From Porites lobata (Eukaryota; Cnidaria; Anthozoa; Scleractinia; Poritidae), in assembly GCA_942486035.1 (NCBI GenBank), contig CALNXK010000388.1, positions 147,501-211,500 on the forward strand: DNA of 64,000 nucleotides. Reading direction: 5' to 3'. Under the pieces are notes generated by a model. That model ran no database searches, was not told the origin of the DNA, and worked only from the letters and a program-made list of their open reading frames with translations. The position numbers were made by a program, and so were the translations under genes. Positions 34,101 through 45,954 of this stretch are shown one piece after another. The first letter of the stretch is position 1; each line of letters opens with the position of its first letter.

Positions 34101-37100
34101 GACCCAAAGTACAAGCAAGATTACATAACATTCATGGAGAAGATGATAGCAGACGGCCATGCAGAGAAGGCTCCAAATCAGTATGAGAGAGCGTGGTATA
34201 TTCCTCATCATGGGGTGTATCACCCTAAAAAGCCGGAGAAACTGCGCGTCGTCTTTGACTGTTCAGCAGAGTTCCAGGGCCATTCTCTTAATCGCCATCT
34301 CCTACAAGGACCTGATCTGACAAACACGCTGATTGGTGTACTGTGCCGTTTCAGACAGGAACCTGTGGCATTCGCCTGTGATATCGAGGGTATGTTCCAC
34401 CAGGTCCACGTCAATGAGGAGCATCGCGACCTTCTCCGCTTTCTCTGGTGGCACCAAGGAGACACCACAAAGGAACCAACAAAGTATCGAATGACTGTAC
34501 ACCTGTTTGGTGCCACCTCTTCTCCTGGCTGTGCTAATCTAGCACTAAGAACTGCCGCTGATGATAGTAAAGACGACCTGGGAGTCGAAGCAGCCTCTTT
34601 CATTAAGGAAACTTTTTACGTTGACGATGGGTTAAGGTCAGTCCCAACGGTACCAGAGGCTACCAAATTGATCAAGAACGCCACTGAGATGTGCATGAGA
34701 GGCGGTTTCAAACTTCACAAATTCACGTCAAACAGCAAAGAGGTTGTCGAGTCCATACCCGTAGAGTCACGTGCAAAAGAGATCAAAGAAATTGACCTAA
34801 ACTGCGACCTACTTCCTCCCGAGCGCGTACTTGGCGTCGAATGGAACATTGAAAACGACGTTTTCAAGTTCCGCATCACCCTTAAAGACAAACCACTGAC
34901 GAGGCGTGGCATCCTATCGACAGTAAGCTCAATCTACGACCCGCTTGGGTTTGCTGCCCCCTTTCTGTTCCGAGGCAAAAGAATACTACAGCTGCTATGC
35001 AAAGAAAACTTAGACTGGGACGACGCTATACCCGATGAACTACGAACGCAGTGGGAGATGTGGAGAAACGAACTTCCCCTGTTAGAGACGATGGAAGTTC
35101 CAAGATGCTTCAAGCTAACGGGAATGAACGGCCTCAAGAAGATCGAGCTACATCACTTCTCGGATGCAAGCACCGAAGGATATGGCCAGTGCTCTTACCT
35201 CCGTTTGGTAGACACAAGCGACGAAGTTAACTGCTCACTGGTGATGGGGAAAGCACGTGTGACTCCTTTAAAGCCGATCACTATACCGCGCCTTGAGCTA
35301 ACGGCCGCCGTGGTGTCCGTCAGAGTTAGCGACATGCTGAGACGAGAGCTCCAATATGATGAATTAGAAGAAGTGTTCTGGACCGATAGTAAAGTGGTCC
35401 AGGCATACACCCAGAACGATGCAAGCCGCTTCCATACGTTCGTTGCGAACCGAGTGCAACAGATTAGGGAGCGGACCCTACCAGAACAGTGGCATTACGT
35501 TGACGGAAAAAAGAACCCCGCTGACGACACTTCTCGTGGTCTCAGTCCCAAAGACCTCCTGCAATCTTCAAGATGGTTACAAGGACCTTCCTTTCTGTGG
35601 GAACACCGTGGCAACTGGAGGGACTTTAATAAGAGTGCACCCGAACCCCTCCAGCTAGACGACAAAGAAGTAAAGAAAGCATCATCATTAGCCACAAGCG
35701 TTTCGAACAAGGAAGAACCCGCCACCCTGCTTCAACGCCTGGAAGGCTTTTCAAGCTGGTTTAGAGCGAAGCGCGCAGTAGCAGTGTGTTTGCGGTATCT
35801 AAGAATTCTACTGAATCAAGTTCGTGGAAACCAGATAACTACAGAAGGAGTTAAGACAAGATCTGCAGCACGCGAGTACAACTCAGTAAACGTAGAAGAG
35901 TTAAATGCAGCAGAACGAGAAATAATCAGACATGTACAGAAGGAGGCTTTTAAGGAAGAAATAAGCAAACTGAAGAACCCGACCGCAAGAGGAGAAGCAA
36001 AGGGATCAAGCCCACTCTTTCGTTTAGATCCATTTCTAGATCTGAATGATCTGGTGAGAGTTGGTGGTCGCATCAGACAAGCAAGCCTATCGCAAGACAC
36101 AAAGCACCCTGTTGTCCTACCAGGACAAGGTCACATCACCAAGATCCTAACCAGTCACTGCCATGAGAAAGCCCTGCATCAAGGAAAGGGGATCACCCTC
36201 AATGAGATCCGGTCTTCAGGCTTCTGGATCATAGGTGGTGGTACAGTGGTCTCTAGAATGATCCACGAATGCGTTACCTGTAGGAGACTCAGAGCAAAGG
36301 TACAAGAGCAGAAAATGGCGGATCTTCCAGAGGACAGGCTAACACCCACCCCTCCTTTTACATACTGTGGAGTGGACTATTTTGGCCCTTGGTACGTGAA
36401 AGAAGGACGCAAGGAACTCAAGCGGTATGGAGTCCTATTCACATGTCTAGTCACAAGAGCGATTCACCTAGAAGTAGCCAACTCTTTGGAAACGGACTCG
36501 TACATTAACGCTCTTCGCCGCTTTATATGCAGACGTGGTCCCGTGCGCCAGATGCGTAGCGACAATGGTTCGAACTTCATTGGAGCACGAAGAGAATTAA
36601 AGGAAGCGCTAGCCGAAATGGATCGAGATCAAGTGAAAATAGAGATGTTGAAAGAAAACTGTGATTGGTTTGAAGTCAAATTTAACGTCCCTTCTGCCAG
36701 CCACATGGGTGGAATCTGGGAGCGCCAGATTCGAAGCGTTAGGAGTGTACTCTCAGCCCTGCTAGAAAGCAACGGTCAGCAAATGAATGATGAAGCTTTA
36801 CGTACCTTCATGTGCGAAGCAGAGGCAGTGGTTAATAGTCGACCCCTAACAGCAGGAGGCATCACATCACCAGGATCTGCAGAAGCGCTGACCCCAAATC
36901 ACTTCCTTACTTTGAAGACAAAGGTTGTGGTACCTCCGCCAGGGATATTCAAGTCTGCCGACCTCTACTCAAAGAAATGGTGGCGACGTGTGCAGCACCT
37001 CACAAATGAATTCTGGCTTCGGTGGAAAAAGGAATTTCTCCTTTCTTTGCAAGAACGACAAAAGTGGACCAAACCCAGGAAAAATCTCCAAGTAAATGAT

Positions 37101-37316
37101 GTCGTTATCATTAAGGAAGATGACGTACCTAGAAACCAGTGGAGAGTGTGCCGTGTTGTTGAGGCTCTGCCGGATGAAGATGGACTGGTACGCAAAGTAA
37201 AGCTTGAAGTTGGCAACCGGAACCTAGCATCGAGTGGAAAGAGAAGCCAGCCCTTAGCAACTTTGGAAAGGCCTATCCACAAACTGGTGCTGCTGATGTC
37301 TGCAGAAGATGAGTAA
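31172..37316 (+). CDS. BEL/Pao gag-pol polyprotein (5' end displaced by hAT)
   Basis: One frame of more than 2,000 codons open from the hAT junction to TAA 37316. Domains in order: coiled, charged N-terminus; DUF1759 gag core (about 32240-32760, FYGNILEYPKWENAF); zinc knuckles near 32950-33150 (CPLCKGRHSLVTC, CFSCLGPRHTARQC, CELCKKPHATVLH); DUF1758 aspartic protease (VLDDQSDTCF near 33300-33335, an altered D-x-G-S motif); reverse transcriptase (FACDIEGMFHQV; YVDDG near 34615-34631); A17-type/RNase H region (FSDASTEGYGQCSY near 35160); integrase with H2C2 finger (36155-36290) and DDE residues in YCGVDYFGPW, RSDNGSNF and GGIWER; and C-terminal DUF5641 (36970-37290). No stop or frameshift breaks this stretch. 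The only lesion is loss of the first 22 codons to the nested transposon. Confidence 0.95.
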
Positions 37317-37491
37317 AGACCGGGGAATCCCCATCGAGGAGCCATTACAAAGGAAAACAAGAGAATCCAGTATTAATGGACCTTGGACTTTAAAACCATT
37401 AATAAGCCGAACAATAAGGAAGTTTCTGTTCTTATTTGCAATAAATTAGCACAAAATTGCGATAAATTAAAGAATTAATTTAGGGGAGCCA

Positions 37492-38008
37492 TGTAACAGC
37501 TTCCGGTAAAGCTGTGAAATTATTTCAGATTTGATTGACGTGACTTTAGTGACGCTTTTAGTTAAGCATATATGTAGCTCGCATTTCAGTTTCATCTAAG
37601 ACCCCTTGTGAGAAAGATCAAAGAAAGGTTGTACATCAAAACGGAAATTTTCGGAACGTGATTACCCGCGAACGTTGGTGAGAAATAATTTACACTTGAT
37701 TTAGTTTGATAGTTTATTAGTCTGTAATTCTACATTGAGATTGTCGCTAGTTTCTTGTGTTGTTAAGTTTCATTATATGTACCACGTGCGCATTGAGCAA
37801 TTGTAATTGTGATCAGGCTGCGAACGTAACAATACTTAGACTATTTCTTAACGTAATCATTTCAGTTGACCGCTTCACTTCAGTGTAAAGACCAAAGGAA
37901 TAAAGAAGTTGGAAGAAAGCGATCCTTCTGGTCAATTGAACCTTTATGAACATTGAACTAGCGCGTAACACAACACGGGTACCGAGAATTAAATAAGATC
38001 CCGTTACA
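37492..38008 (+). repeat. 3' LTR of BEL/Pao element
   Basis: 517 bp, TG...CA, preceded by AGGGGAGCCA and followed by the CATAG duplication at 38009-38013. AATAAA at 37899-37904 is the likely polyadenylation signal. It differs from the 5' LTR at about three positions (for example CTTCCGG versus CTTTCGG). Confidence 0.95.
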
Positions 38009-38190
38009 CATAGGTCGCATACTTATCCAAAGGGCAGGGTTACAGGAGCCTTTGATTAACTTCTGTTCAAGATTGGCAAATAGCTGAAGTCATGGTAGTC
38101 GTACAAGTACGCATTAAATGAAAAGACAAAATAAAACAAATCAAAACAAAGAAAAAAAGAGCAGAAGACCAAAACATTGAGCCTGGCTTT

Positions 38191-38349
38191 AGACCAGAGG
38201 TAGTCCTCATTTTTCCTAAGGGATAGTAGAGCGAGAGAAACGTGAGCGCGCGTGAAAATCACCCCACGCGGGAAAGGCGAGACGCCGAGGGGGGATTTTC
38301 ACGCGTGCTCGCGTTTCGCTCGCTCTACTATCCCTGAGAAAAAATTTGG
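38191..38349. mobile_element. compact fold-back MITE related to the 15331-16703 element
   Basis: Both halves carry the TIR sequence of the 15.3-16.7 kb element (TTTTCCTAAGGGATAGTAGA and GCGCGCGTGAAAATCACCCC, then its complement ending CGCTCTACTATCCCTGAG). Almost no interior remains. It is an internally deleted family member that could form a hairpin. No clear target duplication. Confidence 0.75.
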
Positions 38350-39246
38350 ACAAAGGGCCGAACTATTTAACAGTACAGATTGAAATGGAAAAGGGAACAG
38401 GAAAAGTGGCATTGGGAAAAAAGGCCATACCCCTTTTTTGAAAAAAACTTTCATTTTCTTTTCGTATCGCATTGTTATAGATCGTCAACACATCTGGTTT
38501 CTTCGGGCTCTGTCAAAAATATCGGAAAAAACCCTTTCATTTCTATAATTTTGTCAAGCATTCCTGAAGCTGTGGACTGAGTCTCATTTGTGAATTTAAA
38601 AGTGGTTTGCTCATCTATTCACTACTTGGATTGCGATTTTTATCTTCAGGATGCTTTTTCTTTGCGGCAGCAGTTTTTCACAACATTAATGCCCCACACA
38701 GGTGTGTGTGTGTGTGTGGGGGGGGGGGGGGGAGGTGCTTGAATAAATATCAGGTACTGAACAACAATTTGAACGCAAAAAAGATGCAATACTCAGTTGC
38801 CTCAAACTACATTTTATTATGTCACGCTGATCATTACAATGTTTAGAAAGCTCATAAATCTTACACATTGAAAGATGTCAATGACGGTACCAGGGGAAAT
38901 TTAAGCCGTGGATGGTTATTTTCATTAACCTTTGGTAAAGGTATCCTAATGAGTTAACTCGCTCCATTTAAGGGAGTCCGGATTCCGAATTACGGGAAAT
39001 TTCGGAACGCAGAATCAAGAATCCACCGCGTGTAACCCAAAATCTAAGACTGTCTTACATATCTTTACATTGGGGCAAGTTCAACCTTCTTGCTGTGTCG
39101 GGTGTCCCCTTCTAGTTCTTGAACTCAAATCATGCATGCTATGTCCAAGTTGTGACGTAGAAATCTCCCCGGTCCGCCAAGATTGTTATTGTTTTCAACG
39201 CTGTGATTACACTATTTTCAAAGGGTATATAATTGGCAGAGTAATA
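38350..39246. other. no gene; GT repeat and G run
   Basis: No recognised coding sequence. A (GT)n stretch is followed directly by about 14 consecutive G at 38700-38732, a length-variable and possibly G-quadruplex-forming site. Confidence 0.5.
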
Positions 39247-39251
39247 ATTAA

Positions 39252-40697
39252 CAGTCCAGAATATCCCTAAATTTAAGGACAGGGCCAACTGGTCACGCGA
39301 CACTTTTCAACCAATGAGAAGGTGCGTTTGTGTTTATCAACAAACAAATCAAAACATCGCCGCAGTGATCAAAACAGCGGACGGAGTTGGACAGAATCAG
39401 TCATCGTTCGAGGTTCTCAGGCATATTTTTAAGACTTTTCACGAGGCATATACAATTTTTTTAAGTGGACAGCGTATCGGAAGCCATATTGGAAGTGTCT
39501 CGTGAAATATTCATCACATTTTGTGGCTTATTTCTTCCATAAACAACGCGATGTATGGGCGAGATTTTGGTCGGTTTTCAAGGTAGGTGAGCAAGTATCT
39601 ATTATTTTTTAGATTCACAGATTTTTTTTACGAAGTTCTAGATATTTTTCCTCGATTGTCATATCGATTAACTTTTATCATGTTGAATGTGGGGATGGTA
39701 GACAACCTAGAATTTTGGTAGACCAGTTTTGAATTCCGAGGTCCAAAACACGTACGTTTTCCATTCCTGGGTTTCTCACAGAGCCGTGTTATTACTTTTT
39801 TTCGCATTAGTACGAGCCTTTGCCTTTTTTCTTTTCAGGGCCAAAACAACTTTATTAGTCTTATGAATATTCACGTCCTACATCTCGTCTCACTTTGCCG
39901 AATTTGCGGGGATGAAATTGAAGATCATAAGCGCAAGGTAGATAATAACCGCTTTGTTTAGGAAATTCACCAAATCTGGAAAGATTTAATGTTGCTGGAT
40001 TCTCCAAATGTTCATCCTCCGTTAAAAAACAATCAAAGAAAGAAGGCAAATTTCAAGTGTAAATGATGTATTTCGCTACTCATTGAACATGCACTAAATC
40101 TGGGATAAAATTAAAACATTGCAGGTACTACAGCAAGCAAGGAAAGCACCAGATGCGTGGAAGTCAACACGAAACAACACCAAAAAACAAACAAAGAAAA
40201 ATTAATAAATTTGAACTACTTTTTATTCTTGTTATGATGACTGGTTCTTTGATTCTTGTCCTGTAGAAGCTAATAGGTAGTACCGATCCTGTTTTTTGTA
40301 TGATCTCAACAAATTTTCACACTCTCTGTAAGGCTATTTTTACACGGGACCAGTTTGCTTCTATCAAAAATCTTGCAAGCCATGCCAGTGAAGCCACGAC
40401 CTCTGCGATCGGTCCGGTTTCAGTTCGAACACCCCATTGATTCCCTTGCAATGAATAATGCTCTTATTCTCTTACATGAATTGTTTTCTTTGAAATATTA
40501 AATGTGAAACCTAGACGAGTACTGTAAGCTCATCTTTAATTCTGTCCGTCGACTCCGTCCGTTGTTGTGAAAATGTTTGAGCATTGGGGCGATGTTTTGA
40601 TTTGTTTGTTGATAAACACAAACGCACCTTCTCATTGGTTGAAAAGTGTCGCGTGACCAGCTGGCCCTGTCCTTAAATTTAGGGATATTCCGGACTG
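39252..40697. mobile_element. 1,446 bp TIR element with ATTAA target duplication
   Basis: The left end CAGTCCAGAATATCCCTAAA and the right end ATTTAGGGATATTCCGGACTG are the outer parts of about 110 bp terminal inverted repeats (39252-39362 and 40586-40697), nearly perfect. ATTAA flanks both sides (39247-39251 and 40698-40702). The interior has no transposase. The superfamily is not assigned: a 5 bp duplication with CAGTCC ends fits none I can name with confidence. Confidence 0.8.
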
Positions 40698-40702
40698 ATT
40701 AA

Positions 40703-42180
40703 AGGTTTCTTAATACACGAGGAAGTAAAAACTAACGCGGATAACTTAAACTACATGCAAATATAGTAAACTTAAGCTAAATGAATATAGAGTCAAGGTA
40801 TGGGTACCTGTAGACGTCGATTTCGACGTTTGTCTTCGATGAAATCGTCAGTTCTTCATGCGAAATCACGTCGCATGTCAAGAATTGTTTTGAATGGCAT
40901 TAACCGGTATTAGCGAGCTCAGCGCAACCAAAACGACGAAAGAAAAGAGAAAATATAAAAAGGTTAATAAGCACAGCAAAAACACTGAACGTGCAGCACA
41001 CTATTTGGCAGACTTCTTTGCCGTCATTGCACGACTAATGCTGAGCTGTCAAACTTGCAAAATTGAAATGGCAATACGATCGTCGCTTCATCAACTTGAG
41101 CGATCGTCGCAATTTCGATGTCGTCCGGAATACCCATACAGAGGCTCAATTTAGTTCTCAATGAATGTAATTTTAAACTCTACATATTATCTGAATGCGA
41201 AATTAAAATGTCACATACAACCCTTTACCTTTCCTGCTTGGGTTTTATACATGTAATCCCCTAATCTTACGACTTCCCGATATTTGACTACTTTATTTAA
41301 ACCTGTTATCGCTAACGCTTCTTAAAAGTACACACGCGTTTACGTTGTTACACATCTATAGTCTTGAACAACGAGAGTAAACTCTTTGTTTGAAAAACTT
41401 GAACACGGTCTTCTATATATGCTGTTCCTGGAAAACTTTGTGGTTATGAAGCTAAAGTTATTTCTTATCTAGCGCATGTCTGGTAAATATATAAGAGCAG
41501 TGTATTATTTCTAATAAACAGTTTTCTCATATTCTTTTCCTGCCCACACGTACTTTATTCATTGATCTGTCTGTTGTGTTTTGGAGGTTGTCTTGGCCTG
41601 TCACTTTCGAAATATTTTCAGATATAAACAAGTTAAGTTATCTCGTAATGTCTAGCGAGAGGCTTTTAGAGCCGCCATGAAACTGTAATTTTTCCAATTT
41701 AGAAACAGGACTGAGCCATAATCCCTTGAAGATCAGCTGAAATAGTACGGGAAATACCTCAGAACTTTTTGAACTGCATTCAGTTTTGAAGGTTGACGGT
41801 ACAAATAACCTTTTTTGACGGTTAAATCTCTCTAGGCCATTTGATGGCTGACTGCTAAACCCCATTAAGATTCTCAGTTAGGTACGTTGTTCCGCAATTT
41901 AATATTCATCTAAACTGGTTACTTTGACTTAGGTTTTGCGTGGTTATGAGTTTGTCAGCTGTACAGTGGAAATAGGGACAATGGAGACTTGTAAATAGGT
42001 TACCTTTTATAGAGAGCTTAGCCTTAGCCTGTGTTATAAATAAAACCATAGATACCGGCCTGCCTGTTCCTCTTTCTTTCTTGGAGATCCTTCCTTTCAA
42101 CAATTATTGAATGACGCTGAATATGATGTGAAGAATTATTCAGGAAACTAGCGTAAGCTTTTTAAGGTGTACGCACGGAA
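40703..42180. other. no gene recognised
   Basis: An 86-codon ORF at 40894-41154 begins MALTGISELSATKTTKEKRK and is basic, but matches nothing I know and has no splice context. The rest is AT-rich non-coding sequence. Confidence 0.35.
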
Positions 42181-42250
42181 AGGAAAGGTAGATCACCGAA
42201 GGCGTCCCAAACTATGGGGGTCTGGGGGCATGCTTCCCCACAGAATTTTC
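42181..42250 (-). repeat. hAT-end-like fragment
   Basis: GGGGGTCTGGGGGCATGCTTCCCC-like sequence followed by AGAATTTTC resembles, in reverse orientation, the GC-rich subterminal region of the hAT at 31065-31095. Probably the solo remnant of a related element. Confidence 0.4.
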
Positions 42251-42997
42251 AGTAGATGAATACGAAGGAAAATGCAATAGCTAGTTATTTATTTTACCCA
42301 TCTGTATTGTTATCTGTAAGGTGCAATGCTTACGAGAAAAAAAAAGGGATACAACAGTGACGTCATCAAGGAGGTTCATGCAAAGGGCGAGACTTCTTCC
42401 CTTCAGACGGGCAAGGACATCGATACAGTGAGAAAAATTTATCAGTTATCCCGATTTCATGATTAAAAATCTTCGAGGAAGCATTTTTTGCTAGAGTTCA
42501 GCTGTGCGCACGGGCGTTGCGTATATGGACGGTACGCTCCTGTTATGCAGATCGAGGAGCATGTTATCTAACGAGGCCGAAGGCCGGCGGAGGTGCAAGA
42601 TAACAGCCTACTAGATCAGCATAATTCTTCACATCATTCGACCGGCGAATTTAATATTGCTTTTATTATTCCGTTCAAACTATTTCTAAGTTCTTAAAAA
42701 GCTAGTACCTCCTCGTAGATCGTAGACTCTCTAAAACTTTGGCCTATTTTTCGGCGCGGTTTGTGGACATAAAGAGTATGTATTTTTCAAGCAGAACCTC
42801 TTTAAAAAGTTCATAACAACAATCGGACAATATGTTTTGCGTTTCCTCCGTTCAGTTTTAGCAGGAAATTCAGCCATTTTGATCAGATAGTCGTGAACGC
42901 CATTTCTTAAGCTGACTGTTAACCTAAGCGGCCTCCTTTCTAGGCAAATATACCATCGGCGATTGAAATCGTGTCCATCAAATAGTCCGGAATCGGT

Positions 42998-43205
42998 GCT
43001 ATATTGACCATTCCCCAAAATACCGTAACATACCATAATGCTCTTTGTTTGTCAACCCAAAATTTTGCATAAGCATTGTCTTCACTTTCTCTTGGGACCA
43101 TTTCAACTCCCAAGAGAAACTAAAGACAATGCTTATGCAAAATTATGGGGTAACAAACAAAGAGCATTATGGTATGTTACAGTATTTTCTGGAGTGGTCA
43201 ATTGC
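42998..43205. repeat. fold-back repeat, arms over 70 bp near-perfect
   Basis: AACATACCATAATGCTCTTT at the left pairs with AAAGAGCATTATGGTATGTT at the right. The arms (about 42998-43089 and 43110-43205) enclose only about 20 bases. A short ORF across it is a by-product. It is likely a MITE and would form a stable cruciform or hairpin RNA. Confidence 0.75.
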
Positions 43206-43439
43206 TCACATCCTTCAAATATGGCAAGAGCCAGTTGGTCATGAAGATTTAGTCGATGGATTGAATGAATAATAATCCTCCTTGTAAATACATAAAACTA
43301 ATCATGACTAATTATCAACCTAAGTAGTAGTTTATGTTAAACTGTTTAATATTGTCCTGTAGGCCGAAATTGTTCAGTGCTGATTTCAGAGTTTAGTAGG
43401 CCGAAAAACCGTGATGATCATAGACTTGAATTTGACTAC

Positions 43440-43815
43440 ATGACAAAGAGGCGTTTAAAGTGTTTCGATACAATTTTTCGGAGACCATACCGATGCTTTT
43501 CAATCACCTTAAAAGTGATTTTATCCTTGTCCGATGGCTACAAAAATTTCACCAGTGATTGTACTATGAATTGAAGTTTGTCAAAATGTAGATTTCACTA
43601 AAATCGATATCACTATGACAACAATAAGCAAAAAACTTTGAAATCGATAAAATCCGAATTTTGCGCGATCTAGACCCGCTCCTGAAACTCCGGCACCAGA
43701 AGCTTTATGTGGTGTTTAGCAAATAACCTCCGTGAGAATTTAAAAATTCTGTATGTTTCAATTCAAATAAAACGAAAATATATTTCAAACCTTATATTTT
43801 CAATAGCCGTGATAA
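43440..43815 (-). repeat. dispersed repeat B, copy 2
   Basis: Reverse-complement match to 4690-5165, sharing the AATAAGCAAAAAACTTTG block and the GCGCGATCTAGACC block. A 12 bp-arm palindrome (TTATTATCGTGC / GCACGATAATA) lies just after it at about 43819-43848. Confidence 0.6.
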
Positions 43816-43992
43816 AATGTTTATTATCGTGCATGCTTGCACGATAATAGTGCGTACGAAGGTGATAAACGTGTATCGAGTCTAAATTCCGTTGATAGAC
43901 AGGTGCATAGATCGTGCCTTCGTGGTAAATTGAACGAGTATCAACCGTGCCTTTATCGAGCCTTAGAGCGTGTTTTTATCAAGCCTTAAGAT

Positions 43993-44147
43993 GATGTTAC
44001 ACCAGACAATTCGCAACGATGATTTTTTAGCGCAACACAGTGTTGCAACATCGTTGCTATAATATTTCGAATGGTTATAACATTATTCCAATATTGCAAT
44101 CCTGTGTTGCGCTAAAAATAGTCGTTGCGAGTCGTCCTGTGTAACAC
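43993..44147. mobile_element. 155 bp MITE with ~45 bp inverted ends
   Basis: TGTTACACCAGACAATTCGC and TTTTTTAGCGCAACACAG at the left pair with CTGTGTTGCGCTAAAAATAG and GTCGTCCTGTGTAACAC at the right. Non-coding, with an AT-rich centre. Confidence 0.75.
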
Positions 44148-44360
44148 CCCCCTCAGGTCGTGCCTACATGCATCGTGCGTTTAAAGACCGCGCTCTTATG
44201 GAACCTTTTGAGATCACGCGCATCAGATCGTGCCTTTTCCCTAGAAGCAGTTCGGTGCTCATTTTTCGAATGTTGTCGTGTAGTGTGGTGTAACTATTAA
44301 CACTGTGCATCTCTAAACGCTTTGTCTATCACTGAAACGCTCGGTCTATTCAAAGCCCCA

Positions 44361-44447
44361 GTTGTTCGAAAGGTGGATAGCGCTATCAACTGGATAAATT
44401 ACTATCCAAAGGACAGCGCAATTGGTTTTCGTAATACTTATCCTCTG

Positions 44448-44480
<33 letters not shown>

Positions 44481-44500
44481 ACTCTTGAACAACCGCGACT
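44361..44500. mobile_element. 140 bp MITE with GGATAGCGCTATCC motifs
   Basis: AGTTGTTCGAAAGGTGGATA at the left pairs with GATAGCGCTATCCAACTCTTG at the right, and each arm repeats the GGATAGCG motif. This is a compact fold-back element, present here as a single copy. Confidence 0.7.
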
Positions 44501-45455
44501 TGTTGGTCAATAGTTTATAGTTTAGGTATGTAAGATCGAAACTTTATAATTTTAAAACAAAAGTTTCGTTGATTACTGTAAAGCACATTGATTGCAGAGC
44601 AACCGAGCAGAAAATTTAGGTTCTATGTAAGAGTTGAGCGGAACTTTTAGTAGCAGTAAATGCAGCGTTCGGCCATTTTTTGCAAAAAGGATGTCACCAA
44701 CAGCGTACGCATAGCGGCGAAAGATCCTTCGACCGTTGGAAAGAGAGCCTTTGAAATTACTGCAAGCTTGCTAAGTTTTTGTCAAATGTTTCAGAAGCGT
44801 GCACTACCAGAATTTGCAGAATGTTTGTGCCCCTCACCAAACAGACGTTAATGAAATGCAATAAGTCTGAAGTTTGTTTTCCGGCAACACTACGCTCCAA
44901 CTGGTCCGATGTGAAGAATGGAAAAATATCGTGAAAGAATCAAGTGATTGCAAGAGAGGTTCTTGTTGAATGTAGTAAGAAAATACGAATTTTGTCAACT
45001 AAAGGGGATTTAGTTACTAAATTTTCTGCCGTCTAGTCTTTGGAATTATCTACTTTTACAAATATGTAAGTAGGATAGGATAATTTTAAGAGGTTCAATT
45101 TTTTTTTTCAAAAAACGCGTCTTTTACTTTTAATTTTTCCGGAGGGAAAACTTGCTTAATTGGGAGAACAAAAAACAAAAACAAAAACAAAACAAAAAAA
45201 AAACTGTTCACTTCTCATAAATATCCCGATTGCAATGCTAGCTGATTTGGAATTAAATACAAAATTAACTATCGATAGAAAAGCACTGTAGTTTTCCTTT
45301 TAGGTTTTACTTAATGGATGATTAATTGGTTAAAAAGATACCGTAACTACCTCTAAAGTAATATTTTCAAACTACAACTGTTGCTTCGGCTTACCTTAAT
45401 ATTGATTAAAAGACTAAGGGCACAAACTGACTGATCGTGATTTAAAAGTTATCTC
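44501..45455. other. 3' flank of TLDc gene, no other gene
   Basis: This is the 3' untranslated region and flank of the minus-strand TLDc gene. No strong AATAAA on the minus strand is seen. ATTAAA near 45131 is a weak candidate. An unrecognised 63-codon ORF at 44660-44851 is not supported. Confidence 0.35.
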
Positions 45456-45808
45456 TTACGTCGTTTCGTAAAATGTTTCCACTTCCTCTGGAGTAAAAGA
45501 ATAACCAGTTTCTCCCGTCAGAAATCCCTGGCTGAAGGTGTCTTTATACTTGTACCCGCTTGGTGGGCTGTACGTACCGCCAAGGTCTGTATTGGAATAG
45601 CTACCAGATGACGCGTTGTCGGCAATGTAAATGTCATGGCTTCCTCTTCCAAACGTAGGTCCATAAGACGAGCAGTCGTATATGGACTCTCTGTTATAAC
45701 TATATTGCCCTGTCTGAGGCAGTTTCACAGGTGCCCATCCTGGTTTGTTAACCAGAGAGAAAAGAAATGCCTGGGAATCATATCGCCACCCGGGGCAACT
45801 GCTGTAAC
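45456..45808 (-). CDS. terminal exon of TLDc-domain gene
   Basis: Second half of a TLDc domain, read from 45808 to the stop at 45456. After a TTTTACCAGCAG acceptor it reads YSSCPGWRYDSQAFLFSLVN, KPGWAPVKLPQTGQ, SSYGPTFGRGSHDIYIADNA, and ends EEVETFYETT. FLFSLVN, the G-P-x-FG-GHD-type block and the final E-V-E-F-Y motif are hallmarks of TLDc folds in cnidarian proteins. The exon starts in phase 1, matching the donor of the exon at 63252-63491, and the joined domain reads continuously (FGGYTNLSWG then GYSSC). This makes one gene with a 17.4 kb intron the simplest reading. The function of extracellular TLDc proteins in this group is unknown. Confidence 0.8.
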
Positions 45809-45954
45809 CTGCTGGTAAAATAAGAAAAAATAGATAGAGATACAGACCCTAATGTAAATTCCTCGTTTTGGTAATAAAGGGACTAAATTATAAATTGCTT
45901 TATTGTCTTCTTCTGGTCCGCAGAATCTAACGAATCTACTGTAGCTCGACATTA

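Larger units (their letters stand above)
25466..38008 (+). mobile_element. BEL/Pao LTR retrotransposon (carries a nested hAT)
   Basis: A full-length element: 5' LTR 25466-25982, leader, one long gag-pol frame (26069-37316, split by a nested hAT at 26134-31163), purine-rich AGGGGAG just before the 3' LTR, 3' LTR 37492-38008, and CATAG duplication on both sides. Without the hAT and one copy of its 8 bp duplication it would be about 7.5 kb, normal for the family. There is no envelope-like ORF. No canonical TGG primer-binding site is obvious just after the 5' LTR, so the priming tRNA is unclear. The LTRs differ at about 3 of 517 positions, so insertion was recent. Confidence 0.95.

Noticed and set aside
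34220..34603. Minus-strand ORF of 127 codons
   Set aside because: Shadow of the BEL reverse transcriptase frame.
36965..37360. Minus-strand ORF of 131 codons
   Set aside because: Shadow of the BEL C-terminal DUF5641 region.
40894..41154. 86-codon plus-strand ORF as a gene
   Set aside because: Basic, repeat-flanked and unrecognised. No supporting splice or promoter signal.
45725..45952. 75-codon minus-strand ORF overlapping the TLDc exon
   Set aside because: Out of frame with the TLDc reading and crosses the splice acceptor.
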